From: Gammaproteobacteria bacterium
GTDB taxonomy: Bacteria > Pseudomonadota > Gammaproteobacteria > SZUA-152
Length of the DNA stretch: 10,080 nt
Direction: 5' to 3'
Assembly: GCA_030617485.1 (NCBI GenBank)
Contig: JAUWVK010000051.1
Coordinates: 1-10,080, forward strand
Of the stretch, positions 1 to 8,433 are shown piece after piece; the stretch's first letter is position 1, and every line of letters begins with the position of its first letter. Below the pieces are notes generated by a model. The model was not told the origin of the DNA and searched no databases. It saw only the letters and a list, made by a program, of their open reading frames with translations. The position numbers and the translations under genes are program-made.

Positions 1-1
1 T

Positions 2-460
2 GGATTGCATTTTACCCGTGAGACGGCCGAATCCATGGCGCTGAATCGCATTGGCGGCGGAGCTATCATCATGGCCGGTTCGGGAATGTGTACAGGAGGG
101 CGTATTCGTCATCACCTGAAACATCACCTGTGGCGGCGTGACAGCAGCATTGTGTTTGCGGGTTTTGCGGCACGGGGAACGCTGGGGCGACAAATACTGG
201 ACGGTGCAGCAACCGTGCAGGTTTTTGGCGAAAGTATCCCAGTACGCGCCAAAATTTACACCATTGGCGGTTTTTCTGCGCATGCGGATTGTAATGAGCT
301 GTATAAATGGCATCAGCATACGGGAAATCCTGAAAAAACCTTCCTTGTGCATGGCGAACCCGAGGCTATGCAGGCCTTTTCCAAACGCCTTAACTCCGGG
401 AAGTCCAGCAGGACAAAAATTTTCATGCCCGAGCTGCATGAAGAATTTGTGCTGGATTAA
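2..460 (+). CDS. Beta-CASP metallo-beta-lactamase-fold RNA hydrolase, C-terminal fragment
   Basis: This is the last 152 codons of a gene that begins left of the window; the reading frame is open to the edge. What remains matches the end of the beta-CASP domain and the return into the metallo-beta-lactamase fold. A SGMCTGGR segment is followed by an LWRRDSSIVFAGF-like strand and a GTLGRQI turn. After these come FSAHAD, whose His (about fragment residue 94) corresponds to a late conserved motif of the family, and VHGE near the end, the usual final metal-site His. Proteins of this kind are CPSF-like or RNase J-like ribonucleases acting on RNA in the cytoplasm. Bacterial members of about 450 residues are common, and their substrates are mostly unknown. 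Family assignment is firm; exact substrate and endo- or exonuclease activity cannot be told from a fragment. It ends 103 bases before the HD-GYP gene and could share transcription with it only by reading through the candidate terminator at 475-497. Confidence 0.88.
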   Translation, partial: GLHFTRETAESMALNRIGGGAIIMAGSGMCTGGRIRHHLKHHLWRRDSSIVFAGFAARGTLGRQILDGAATVQVFGESIPVRAKIYTIGGFSAHADCNELYKWHQHTGNPEKTFLVHGEPEAMQAFSKRLNSGKSSRTKIFMPELHEEFVLD

Positions 461-474
461 GCCATAATTGTGAT

Positions 475-497
475 GGGCTAAATTAGCTCTTGTTTTT
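475..497 (+). terminator. Weak candidate intrinsic terminator after the beta-CASP gene
   Basis: GGGCTA (475-480) pairs with TAGCTC (484-489) across a three-base loop, with one G-U wobble, and is followed by TTGTTTTT. The six-pair stem and interrupted T tract make it a marginal terminator. Its position 15 bases after the stop codon fits. It would separate the beta-CASP gene from the HD-GYP gene. Confidence 0.35.
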
Positions 498-549
498 CAA
501 GGTATTATTTCTCAGGACGATAGTTTTCTATGGGAGGTAATTGGACCGG

Positions 550-600
550 ATGGACAGGGGATCATGGATAATAAAGTCAGGGTTTACACCGCAGACCTGA
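550..600 (+). other. Possible 16-codon upstream ORF overlapping the HD-GYP start
   Basis: An ATG at 550 opens a 16-codon frame ending in TGA at 598-600. It overlaps the first twelve codons of the HD-GYP gene in another frame. The best Shine-Dalgarno sequence in this gap, GGGAGG at 532-537, lies 12 bases before this ATG and 26 before the HD-GYP ATG. The HD-GYP start has only AGGGG at 556-560, three bases away. It may be chance; nothing in the peptide itself suggests function. Confidence 0.15.
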
Positions 601-1835
601 AAATTGGTATGTATGTGTCTGAGCTAGATCGCCCCTGGGTGGAGACATCGTTTATGTTCCAGGGATTTGCCATCCAGAATGATGAAGATATAAAGGAGTT
701 GCAAGCGTGTTGCGATGTCGTCTACGTCGATAAGGAATTGTCTCGGCCAGAAGCGGCTCAATATCTGGCTACGACCCATGTTTCTAAAGTAAAGGTTGAG
801 AAGCCCTCAAAAAAACCACACAAGCCGAGTTCCTTTCGTGAGGCCGATTTCCGTCAATCCCTGGTTCGGTCTCACCGTATTTATAAGGATGCCCGCGGCT
901 GGGTGGACACCATGCTGGAAGATAGCCGCCTGGGAAACAGTATCGACACCGAAAAGGCGCGCAGTCTGGTGGCGCAGCTTGCAGACCAGGTGATTCAGAG
1001 TCCGGACGCACTCGTCTGGCTGACCCACCTGAAGTCACGTGACGAATATACTGCTACTCACTGTATTAATGTTTGCATCCTGGCGCTGACCTTTGGTCGG
1101 TGTATGGGATTGGAAGACAAGGAGTTGCACCAGCTTGGTATGGGAGCCCTGCTGCATGATGTTGGTAAAATGCGCGTGCCGGACGAAATACTGAACAAAC
1201 CCGGCAAGCTAACCAAAGAAGAATTTCGGGTAATGATGGAGCATCCTTCTGAAGGGAATGCCATGCTGTGTGACGATCATGAGCTTGATCCAGCGAGCAT
1301 GCACATTGTTTTACACCACCATGAGCGCCTGGATGGAGGCGGTTATCCTCACGGTCTGGGAAGTGAAGACATTCCCGTACTCACACGGATTTCCAGTATT
1401 GTTGATGTGTACGATGCGATTACTTCCGATCGTTGTTACCACGATGGTATCGCGCCAGCTGATGCGATGGATAACCTGTTCAAGTGGTCGGAGGGTAACT
1501 TTGATGTTTCCTTACTGGAGCGTTTCATCAAGTGTATGGGTATTTTTCCCATAGGCAGCGCAGTGCGGCTCAATACCGGGGACATTGGAATGATCGTCGC
1601 GACTGATGCTGAACACCGCCTTAAACCAATAGTGTTGTTGATCATGGGCGCAAAGGGTGAGTTATATCAGCCAAGGCGTCTTATTAATTTGTCGAGCTCA
1701 GCGTGGAAAGAGTCGGGTACCCGGCTGTCGATTGAAGATGTGTTGGAGCCAGGATCATTTGGTATTGATATCAGGACTATTTTAGAAGATGAGTTACAGC
1801 TTTCTGTTGATCAGGTTTCCAGGTATGAGTCCTGA
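564..1835 (+). CDS. DUF3391/HD-GYP domain protein, probable cyclic-di-GMP phosphodiesterase
   Basis: A 423-residue cytoplasmic protein with no membrane segment. Residues 1 to about 130 have the DUF3391 character (LKIGMYVSELDRPW near the start, then FMFQGFAI), a domain typically found in front of HD-GYP domains. The HD-GYP domain follows: the metal-binding pair H198-D199 in LLHDVGK, HHHERLDGGGYP at 251-262 with G260-Y261-P262, and DVYDAITSDR from D281. These signature residues are present, so it is likely active. Known HD-GYP enzymes hydrolyse c-di-GMP to pGpG or GMP and so favour motility over biofilm; that this one does so is inference from family. The last 90 or so residues form an extra C-terminal region seen in related proteins. 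The ATG at 564 is chosen because the DUF3391 pattern begins directly after it and no in-frame ATG lies just upstream. The ribosome site is poor (AGGGG three bases away). It sits 141 bases ahead of dnaE and appears functionally unrelated. Confidence 0.93.
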   Translation: MDNKVRVYTADLKIGMYVSELDRPWVETSFMFQGFAIQNDEDIKELQACCDVVYVDKELSRPEAAQYLATTHVSKVKVEKPSKKPHKPSSFREADFRQSLVRSHRIYKDARGWVDTMLEDSRLGNSIDTEKARSLVAQLADQVIQSPDALVWLTHLKSRDEYTATHCINVCILALTFGRCMGLEDKELHQLGMGALLHDVGKMRVPDEILNKPGKLTKEEFRVMMEHPSEGNAMLCDDHELDPASMHIVLHHHERLDGGGYPHGLGSEDIPVLTRISSIVDVYDAITSDRCYHDGIAPADAMDNLFKWSEGNFDVSLLERFIKCMGIFPIGSAVRLNTGDIGMIVATDAEHRLKPIVLLIMGAKGELYQPRRLINLSSSAWKESGTRLSIEDVLEPGSFGIDIRTILEDELQLSVDQVSRYES

Positions 1836-1970
1836 GATGACAAAATCAGGGTTATCTCGACGGGTTTTAAATACACACTCATTTTGAGCAGATTACCTGG
1901 GCTTACCTCCCCCTGCATGTTATTCAGCTAATAATTTTAGGTTGAAAATTAGGCCCTGACCCCTGACACT

Positions 1971-1976
1971 AAGGAG
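1971..1976 (+). promoter_or_regulatory. AAGGAG directly abutting the dnaE start codon
   Basis: AAGGAG is a strong Shine-Dalgarno match but touches the ATG at 1977 with no spacer, where five to nine bases are usual. There is no other in-frame ATG, GTG or TTG within the next 19 codons, and an in-frame TAG at 1950-1952 blocks upstream starts. Protein similarity ([11 protein letters not shown] right after the start) supports this ATG, so either initiation is inefficient or the match is partly coincidental. Confidence 0.4.
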
Positions 1977-4900
1977 ATGAGCTGTCCCTTCGTCCACCTC
2001 CGTTTACACACCGAATATTCGCTAGTCGATGGCACTGTGAGGGTGAAACCTCTGGTGGCGGCATTGGCCGAGAAGGGCATGCCAGCCTGCGCGGTGACGG
2101 ACCAGAGTAACTTGTTCGCGATGGTGAAATTCTACCGGGCGGCCATTTCCAATGGGCTAAAACCCATTATTGGCGTGGATGTGTGGCTGGCCAATGAAGA
2201 TGAACCTGCCCAACCCAGCCGTCTGACTTTGTTGTGTCAGACCAATGAGGGTTACCTCAATCTCAGCGAACTGGTTTCCAAAAGCTACCTCGAAGGCCAG
2301 CATCGAGGCATTCCTATTGTTCGGCCAGAGTGGCTGGAGCAGCATTGCGCCGGATTGATTGCCCTCTCAGGCGGGCGCGAAGGTGATGTGGGACGGGCGT
2401 TATTGGCTGGTGATAAAAGTCGCGTACAGGCTCTGGTCAATCGCTGGCAACGGCTGTTTCCCGATCGTTATTATCTGGAACTGCACCGCACCGGTCGGCC
2501 TGAGGAAGAAAACTATTTGCACGCGGCGGTGGCTTTGGCCCAAACCGCAGAATTGCCGGTGGTGGCCACCAATGATGTGCGCTTCCTGAAAACCGAAGAT
2601 TTTGAGGTCCATGAGGCGCGGGTTTGTATTCATGATGGCCGCACGCTGGATGATCCTCGCCGACCCAAAAACTATTCCGAGCAGCAGTACCTGCGCAGCC
2701 CTGAGGAAATGGTCGAGTTATTTGCCGATATTCCGGAAGCGCTGGAAAACACAGTGGAAATTGCCAAACGTTGCAACGTAGAGCTGACTCTGGGTAAGAA
2801 CTTCCTGCCTGATTTTCCCATCCCCGAGGGGCTTACTGAAGCGGAATATTTTCGCCAGGAATCCCAGAAGGGTCTGGAGGCTCGGCTCGACAAATTGTTT
2901 GATCGTAATGCCGCTGATTTCGCACAAATTCGCAAACCCTATGATGAGAGGTTAGAAATCGAGCTGGGCGTCATTATCAAGATGGGCTTTCCCGGATATT
3001 TCCTTATCGTAGCTGATTTTATCCGCTGGGCTAAAAATAACGGCGTGCCTGTGGGACCGGGGCGTGGTTCCGGTGCTGGCTCACTGGTGGCCTATGCGTT
3101 GACGATTACCGATCTGGATCCGCTGAAATACGAATTGCTGTTTGAACGATTCCTGAACCCTGAACGTGTGTCCATGCCTGACTTTGATGTGGATTTCTGT
3201 ATGGAAGGCCGTGACCGGGTGATTGACTATGTGGCTCAGCATTACGGTCGGGATAAAGTCTCGCAGATCATTACGTACGGTTCCATGGCGGCCAAAGCGG
3301 TGGTGCGGGATGTCGGTCGGGTGTTTGGTCATCCCTATGGTTTCGTGGATCGTATTTCCAAAATGATTCCGTTCGAAGTTGGTATCACTCTCGACCAGGC
3401 CATTGCACAGGAAGAACCCCTGCGCGAAGCCTATGAGCAGGATGAAGAAGTGGCCTCGCTTATCGATATGGCGAAATCACTGGAGGGTATTAGACGTAAT
3501 GCCGGCAAACACGCTGGTGGTGTGGTTATCGCGCCCACCAAGCTGACCGATTTCTGCCCGCTGTATTGTGAAGAAGGTGGCGAGAATATCGTCAGCCAGT
3601 TCGACAAGGACGATGTTGAGGCAGTGGGACTGGTGAAGTTCGATTTCCTTGGTCTGCGCACGCTCACCATCATCGACTGGGCGCTGGATAATATCGAGAA
3701 ATACAAAGGTGCCGATGCCCGGCCCGATATCGAAACCATTCCGCTGGACGATGAGGCCACTTTCAAGTTGCTCAAGGCCTGCCGGACCACGGCCGTGTTC
3801 CAGCTGGAATCTCGTGGCATGAAAGACCTTATCAAGCGCCTGGTGCCAGACAGTTTTGATGAAATTATCGCCCTGGTGGCGTTGTTCCGGCCCGGTCCGT
3901 TGCAGTCCGGCATGGTGGACGATTTCATTAACGTTAAACACGGCAAGAAGGCGGCGCAGTATCCGCATCCGGACATTAAATCCATTCTCACGCCCACCTA
4001 CGGCATCATTCTGTATCAGGAACAGGTTATGCAGATTGCCCAGATATTGGCCGGCTATACACTGGGCGGTGCGGATATGTTGCGTCGTGCCATGGGTAAG
4101 AAAAAACCGGAGGAAATGGCCAAGCAGCGCGAGATATTTACCAAGGGTGCGTTAGAAAATGGCGTTGAAGAAAAGGTTGCCACCTATATTTTCGATTTGA
4201 TGGAAAAGTTTGCCGGTTACGGGTTTAACAAGTCTCATTCAGCTGCTTATGCGCTGGTGTCCTACCAAACCGCGTGGCTTAAGGCGCATTATCCGGCACC
4301 TTTCATGGCAGCGGTGCTGTCAGCGGATATGGATCATACCGACAAGGTGGTGACACTCATTGAAGATACGCGGGAGACCGGGCTGGAGGTTGAGTCGCCT
4401 AATGTGAACGCCTGCCACTACAAGTTTACGGTAAAAAATGACGGCGCTATTTTTTATGGGCTCGGTGCCATTAAAGGTGTGGGTGAAGGTGCTATCGAAG
4501 GTGTAATTAACAGCCGTTTAGAAGATGGTCCGTTTCGAGACCTGTTCGATTTTTGTCAGCGCATTGATTTGAAAAAAGCCAACAAGCGCACCCTGGAGGC
4601 TTTGATTCGTTCCGGTGCAATGGATGAGTTGGGCCCCAGCGTTTCTCCTGGAGAGAAAGGGGATGCACACAGTGCGTATTCTAACCGGGCCACCCTGATG
4701 GCGTCGTTAGAGACCGCTGTGCACATGGCGGAGCAGCATCACAATAATATTGCCAGTGGTCAGAATGATATGTTTGGTGTGGCTGAGCCCGTTTCAAAAT
4801 CGGTATCAGAAGTACGGGAAACCGCTCCCGCGCGTTTTGTTGAAGCCAAGCAGTGGGATGATGAAACTCGTCTTAATGGCGAGAGAGATACATTAGGGCT

Positions 4901-5498
4901 GTACCTTACGGGCCATCCGATTGATCGATACGAGGCAGAGATCGAACAGCTGGTGAGTCATCGAATTGCGGTGCTGAACCCTAACAGTAATCAATCCATC
5001 ACCGTGGCGGGGCTGGTGGTCGCCATTCGTACCATGAATACTCGGCGGGGCGACAAAATAGCGTTTGTGACGTTGGATGATCGTACCGGACGACTGGAAC
5101 TGGCGGTATTCTCCGAGGCTTATCATCAATATCGTGACTTACTGGCCAAGGATCGCCTGGTGGTGGTTGAGGGTGAAGTCAGCATTGATGATTACACGGG
5201 TGGTGTGAAAATGAGTGCTCAAAAAATTTATGATATCGATCACGCTCGAGAGGCTTTTGCCAAACGTCTGGTGCTGAAAGTAGATAAAAACAAGGCGGGC
5301 AATGGTTTCATCAAGAGTCTGGCAGAAGTGCTGTCACCATACAGAGAAGGGCATTGCCCAGTGATGGTGGACTATATTGGTGAGGGGGCAAACGCTCAAA
5401 TTCAGTTGGGCAAGGATTGGCGAGTGCGACCCACTGATGAGTTGATTCGCCGTCTGGACGATTTGGCCGGCAGGGAGCAGGTGCGGGTGGAATATTAA
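1977..5498 (+). CDS. dnaE: DNA polymerase III alpha subunit (DnaE1)
   Basis: The 1173-residue catalytic subunit of the replicative polymerase, the usual length in gammaproteobacteria (E. coli about 1160). Domains in order: PHP (1 to about 275), palm with PDFDVDF at 401-407 giving catalytic D404 and D406, and the third catalytic acid D556 in KFDFLGLRT. Then come the fingers, a helix-hairpin-helix near 827-845 ([10 protein letters not shown]), a sliding-clamp binding motif QNDMF at 929-933, an OB fold from about 1008, and a tau-binding C-terminal region. The PHP start reads HLRLH, with Arg where metal-binding PHP domains have His. As in E. coli, the PHP is therefore probably not a proofreading nuclease, and DnaQ would provide that function. 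The start at 1977 matches relatives in length and first residues. accA follows after 119 bases on the same strand, the classical arrangement. No frameshift or missing catalytic residue is seen. Confidence 0.98.
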   Translation: MSCPFVHLRLHTEYSLVDGTVRVKPLVAALAEKGMPACAVTDQSNLFAMVKFYRAAISNGLKPIIGVDVWLANEDEPAQPSRLTLLCQTNEGYLNLSELVSKSYLEGQHRGIPIVRPEWLEQHCAGLIALSGGREGDVGRALLAGDKSRVQALVNRWQRLFPDRYYLELHRTGRPEEENYLHAAVALAQTAELPVVATNDVRFLKTEDFEVHEARVCIHDGRTLDDPRRPKNYSEQQYLRSPEEMVELFADIPEALENTVEIAKRCNVELTLGKNFLPDFPIPEGLTEAEYFRQESQKGLEARLDKLFDRNAADFAQIRKPYDERLEIELGVIIKMGFPGYFLIVADFIRWAKNNGVPVGPGRGSGAGSLVAYALTITDLDPLKYELLFERFLNPERVSMPDFDVDFCMEGRDRVIDYVAQHYGRDKVSQIITYGSMAAKAVVRDVGRVFGHPYGFVDRISKMIPFEVGITLDQAIAQEEPLREAYEQDEEVASLIDMAKSLEGIRRNAGKHAGGVVIAPTKLTDFCPLYCEEGGENIVSQFDKDDVEAVGLVKFDFLGLRTLTIIDWALDNIEKYKGADARPDIETIPLDDEATFKLLKACRTTAVFQLESRGMKDLIKRLVPDSFDEIIALVALFRPGPLQSGMVDDFINVKHGKKAAQYPHPDIKSILTPTYGIILYQEQVMQIAQILAGYTLGGADMLRRAMGKKKPEEMAKQREIFTKGALENGVEEKVATYIFDLMEKFAGYGFNKSHSAAYALVSYQTAWLKAHYPAPFMAAVLSADMDHTDKVVTLIEDTRETGLEVESPNVNACHYKFTVKNDGAIFYGLGAIKGVGEGAIEGVINSRLEDGPFRDLFDFCQRIDLKKANKRTLEALIRSGAMDELGPSVSPGEKGDAHSAYSNRATLMASLETAVHMAEQHHNNIASGQNDMFGVAEPVSKSVSEVRETAPARFVEAKQWDDETRLNGERDTLGLYLTGHPIDRYEAEIEQLVSHRIAVLNPNSNQSITVAGLVVAIRTMNTRRGDKIAFVTLDDRTGRLELAVFSEAYHQYRDLLAKDRLVVVEGEVSIDDYTGGVKMSAQKIYDIDHAREAFAKRLVLKVDKNKAGNGFIKSLAEVLSPYREGHCPVMVDYIGEGANAQIQLGKDWRVRPTDELIRRLDDLAGREQVRVEY

Positions 5499-5605
5499 AT
5501 TTACGGCAGATACCTGAATCTTGGAGCCAGGGTTCGGTCCAGAGCAAAAAGTCGGTACAATACATATTCAAATAATCATTTCTAACAAATTTCTACCTAC
5601 ATACC

Positions 5606-5611
5606 GATACT
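5606..5611 (+). promoter_or_regulatory. Possible -10 element giving a leaderless accA transcript
   Basis: GATACT (four of six consensus bases) ends seven bases before the A of the accA ATG at 5618, so a transcript from it would begin at the start codon. CTAACA at 5582-5587 is a possible -35 with an 18-base spacer. No purine-rich ribosome site lies in the 20 bases before the ATG. An alternative -10, TACAAT at 5556-5561, would give a normal leader, but it has no good -35. Confidence 0.25.
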
Positions 5612-5617
5612 AATTAT

Positions 5618-6577
5618 ATGAACTTGAATTTTCTCGAATTTGAACAACCTATCGCCGAGCTTGAGGCGAAGATTGAAGAGCTACGTCATGTAGGATCAGA
5701 CGCTGAGGTGAACATCTCTGAAGAGATTACCCGCCTCCAGGCCAAAAGTCAGGAATTGACCGGGAAGATTTTTTCCAATCTTAATCCCTGGCAGACATCT
5801 CAAATGTCGCGGCATCCGCAACGACCTTATGTGCTGGATTACATCAAACGCATCTTTACTGATTTTCAGGAATTACATGGCGACAGAAGTCACGCCGATG
5901 ATGCAGCCATAGTTGGTGGTATCGCGCGGATAGATAACAAACCGGTCATGGTGATCGGTCAGCAAAAAGGTCGTGATACAAAAGAGAAATTAAAACGTAA
6001 CTTCGCCATGCCTCGTCCGGAAGGTTATCGCAAGGCATTACGTCTCATGGAAATGGCAGAACGTTTTAAGTTACCTATCTTAACGTTTATTGATACGCCG
6101 GGTGCATATCCTGGTATCGGCGCAGAAGAGCGTAATCAAAGTGAAGCCATTGCGCGTAACCTGTTTGTGATGTCACAACTTAAGACACCCATTATTTGCA
6201 CGGTGATCGGCGAAGGTGGTTCCGGTGGTGCGCTGGCCATTGGTGTTGGTGACCGTGTGTTAATGCTCCAATATGGAACTTATTCTGTAATATCGCCGGA
6301 AGGTTGTTCTACAATATTGTGGAAGAGCGCAGAAAAAGCAGAAGATGCTGCGGTTGCAATGGGAATTACATCTGATCGCCTCAAAGAGTTAGGCTTGATT
6401 GATCAAATTGTGAATGAACCTTTGGGTGGTGCGCATCGTGACGTGGATACCATGGCAAATAATTTGAAAAGCGCATTGCTGGAAAATATTGAAGTGCTAG
6501 AAAGTATTTCCCTCGATAAGTTGCTGGATAATCGTTATGAACGTTTAATGCAATATGGTAATTATGAAGAAGGGTGA
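5618..6577 (+). CDS. accA: Acetyl-CoA carboxylase carboxyltransferase subunit alpha
   Basis: At 319 residues this equals E. coli AccA in length and follows it nearly throughout, from the N-terminal [17 protein letters not shown] to the C-terminal RYERLMQYG. With AccD it forms the carboxyltransferase that moves the carboxyl group from biotin on AccB to acetyl-CoA. The product, malonyl-CoA, feeds fatty acid synthesis in the cytoplasm. Visible crotonase-fold signatures are DTPGAYPG at 159-166 and [12 protein letters not shown] starting at G198, the glycine-rich turn shaping the oxyanion site. The N-terminal helical region (about 1-90) is complete. The ATG at 5618 is fixed by alignment with the family, although no Shine-Dalgarno sequence precedes it. 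It lies downstream of dnaE as in E. coli and Pseudomonas and may be partly co-transcribed with it. Transcription is ended by the strong hairpin at 6594-6633. Confidence 0.98.
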   Translation: MNLNFLEFEQPIAELEAKIEELRHVGSDAEVNISEEITRLQAKSQELTGKIFSNLNPWQTSQMSRHPQRPYVLDYIKRIFTDFQELHGDRSHADDAAIVGGIARIDNKPVMVIGQQKGRDTKEKLKRNFAMPRPEGYRKALRLMEMAERFKLPILTFIDTPGAYPGIGAEERNQSEAIARNLFVMSQLKTPIICTVIGEGGSGGALAIGVGDRVLMLQYGTYSVISPEGCSTILWKSAEKAEDAAVAMGITSDRLKELGLIDQIVNEPLGGAHRDVDTMANNLKSALLENIEVLESISLDKLLDNRYERLMQYGNYEEG

Positions 6578-6593
6578 TATTTTTCGGTTATGA

Positions 6594-6633
6594 ACATAAA
6601 TAAAAGGCTCCGAAAGGAGCCTTTTATTTATGT
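6594..6633. terminator. Bidirectional intrinsic terminator between accA and the histidine kinase
   Basis: A perfect inverted repeat: 18 bases (6594-6611) pair exactly with 6616-6633 across a GAAA tetraloop (6612-6615). The GC core GGCTCC/GGAGCC is flanked by an A-rich left arm and a T-rich right arm (CCTTTTATTTA), so the structure presents a U-rich tail whichever strand is transcribed. It lies 16 bases after the accA stop and 32 bases beyond the kinase stop on the other strand, exactly where converging genes need termination. Confidence 0.93.
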
Positions 6634-6665
6634 GTTGATGTCGCAATTAATGTTTAGCGATTAAT

Positions 6666-8297
6666 TCACGATGCCAGTTCAGTTGCAAAACGCAAAGGTA
6701 TTGTAACCACGAACTTAGAGCCAATGTTTTCTTTGCTCTCTGCTTGTATGGTTCCACCCATTGTCTCGGCATACCGTTTGCTTATTGCGAGCCCGAGCCC
6801 TGTGCCCCCAAATTTCTTTGTCGTCGTTGAGTCAACCTGGGTGAATGAATCAAACAAGGTGACTATTTTATCTGCCGGCACACCGATACCTGTATCAGAC
6901 ACTTCAAAATGTAAATATTCTGTCTGGTTTTCATAATGCGAACTGATTGCAAGTTTTATTTCGCCATCATTGGTAAATTTGCATGCGTTGCTTAACAGGT
7001 TTAGCAGAATTTGTTTGAGTTTTACCAGGTCAGTAAACATTTCATCAGAGTCTGTTTGAATGTCGACGGTATATATATTATTGCCATCCAGGATTAATGG
7101 TTTAATGGTTGCCTCAATTTCATCCGTAAGTTGCATCAAATTAAAGGGCACAGGAGAAAAATCCATTTTTCCAGCTTCAATTTTCGATAAGTCCAGAATG
7201 TCACTTATTAGTGATAGTAGGTGTTTGCTTGCGGTTCGGACTTTTCCTATGTCGGACACCATGTTTTGGTACTTCTGGTTTTTTATATCTTCTTCAATCA
7301 ATTCGCCGTAGCCAATAATTGCGTTCATGGGTGTTCTTAATTCATGGCTCATGTTCGCCAGAAAAGTACTTTTCGCCAAATTGGCTTCATTAGCTACTGT
7401 TACAGCATCTTCCAGTTTTTTGTTTACACGTTGTAGCTCAGATGTTGCGTTGTTTACCTTGTTCTGCAAAGATTGATTGAGCTCAAGTATTTCATTTTCT
7501 TTTTCAAGGAAACGTTGTGTAACGGAACTTAAAGCATCCCTTATATTTGTAAGTTCTGTTGGGGCATGATTGCTATTGAATATGGGATCGTTAGTTTTCG
7601 AGAAATTTTCAATATTTCCTTTAGCCATTTTTCTCAATGAACCAATAACATTATCAAAGCTATCCCTGATTGTTGTCATTACTGCTAATGTTGAAAACAT
7701 TAATAACCAGCCGACTATTATAAAAATAATAATTCCTATGTCGAGAGAATTTTGGGCGGCTAAATCTGTTTCCTTGATAATAGAAGAAAATTTCTTAAAA
7801 TTAATATTTCTATAATTGGTTAAAGATGATTCGAAGACTTTCGTAGTGCGATTTTTTTCTTCAACCGCATTTTTTAAAGCAATAGATTGTAGTCTCCCGG
7901 ATATGATGCCATTAGCCAACATCTTATTTGATTTATAGTAGGCATTGAATTCATTCTTTAGTTTCTGATTGGTATGGTCTTCATTATTAGAAATCATGGA
8001 TATTTTATCAAGAGATGAATCCATTTTAATCTTTGCGATATCAGCAGAGTCAATAAATATTGTTTCACCAGAACTTATGGCTTCAGAAAATAAATTATTT
8101 ATTTTTTCAAAGTATGTAACGGCTAGATCCGTTTTCTCAATCACGGGAAAATAAATGTTAGTGATAGTTTTAAGGCGAAATGAGTTTTTTTCGACAACAG
8201 TGTGTGTGTAATAAATATTTACGATCAGGCCAATTCCGCCAACTAAAGCGATGAATAATATTTTCCTTCGTATTGATAGGTTAACGAATCTGAACAT
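6666..8297 (-). CDS. Transmembrane sensor histidine kinase without receiver domain (orphan)
   Basis: A 543-residue inner-membrane kinase. Segment 1 spans about 13-30 and segment 2 about 187-208, enclosing a 155-residue, mostly helical periplasmic sensor region of unrecognised type. A divergent HAMP-like linker (about 209-262) and a coiled coil (about 265-308) lead to the dimerisation domain. There, SHELRTPMNAIIG carries the phospho-accepting H318. The ATPase domain has the N box with N433 and N437, the D box SDTGIG (D468) and the G box GGTGLGL at 497-503. The family autophosphorylates on His and passes phosphate to a response regulator; none is fused here or encoded in the window. The N-terminal half is very AT-rich (line 8041-8100 has 17 G/C of 60) while the catalytic end is less so. 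The ATG at 8297 precedes a basic stretch and the first membrane helix, as expected, but lacks a clear ribosome site. The stop faces accA across a shared terminator. Signal and output are unknown. Confidence 0.95.
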   Translation of the reverse strand: MFRFVNLSIRRKILFIALVGGIGLIVNIYYTHTVVEKNSFRLKTITNIYFPVIEKTDLAVTYFEKINNLFSEAISSGETIFIDSADIAKIKMDSSLDKISMISNNEDHTNQKLKNEFNAYYKSNKMLANGIISGRLQSIALKNAVEEKNRTTKVFESSLTNYRNINFKKFSSIIKETDLAAQNSLDIGIIIFIIVGWLLMFSTLAVMTTIRDSFDNVIGSLRKMAKGNIENFSKTNDPIFNSNHAPTELTNIRDALSSVTQRFLEKENEILELNQSLQNKVNNATSELQRVNKKLEDAVTVANEANLAKSTFLANMSHELRTPMNAIIGYGELIEEDIKNQKYQNMVSDIGKVRTASKHLLSLISDILDLSKIEAGKMDFSPVPFNLMQLTDEIEATIKPLILDGNNIYTVDIQTDSDEMFTDLVKLKQILLNLLSNACKFTNDGEIKLAISSHYENQTEYLHFEVSDTGIGVPADKIVTLFDSFTQVDSTTTKKFGGTGLGLAISKRYAETMGGTIQAESKENIGSKFVVTIPLRFATELAS

Positions 8298-8433
8298 TTT
8301 TAATCATTATTTGGTTAGAGGTCATCGGTTTTTGGTGCAGTAACAATGACATAATATGTTTTAAGGTTGTTGAGCAAGGAGAGGTCGAAAGGCGACTGGT
8401 ATTAATATCACGATACATTGCGTCAATTAACGT
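8298..8433 (-). promoter_or_regulatory. Upstream region of the histidine kinase, with a weak promoter candidate
   Basis: The 136 bases between the small exported protein gene and the kinase gene contain no hairpin with a T tract, so read-through from the upstream gene is possible. On the minus strand TTGACG (8426-8421) and TAATAC (8404-8399) could be a -35/-10 pair with a 16-base spacer, but the -10 matches only three bases. A short palindrome ACATAATATGT lies at 8349-8359. No Shine-Dalgarno sequence precedes the kinase ATG. Confidence 0.22.

Noticed and set aside
1831..1858. Hairpin after the HD-GYP stop (CCTGA/TCAGG and GAGAT/ATCTC pairings)
   Set aside because: The stems are five pairs, mutually exclusive, with long loops and no T tract, so it does not qualify as a terminator.
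1954..1967. Tandem CCCTGAC repeat before dnaE
   Set aside because: Only two seven-base copies; too short to mean anything without conservation.
3431..3997. 188-codon minus-strand open frame inside dnaE, with a second overlapping minus-strand frame at 3477-3968
   Set aside because: Both lie opposite a strongly conserved part of dnaE, have no recognisable protein features, and are explained by codon bias of the real gene.
8384..8396. GTCG...CGAC hairpin as a terminator between the small exported protein and the kinase
   Set aside because: A four-base stem with no following T tract on the minus strand.
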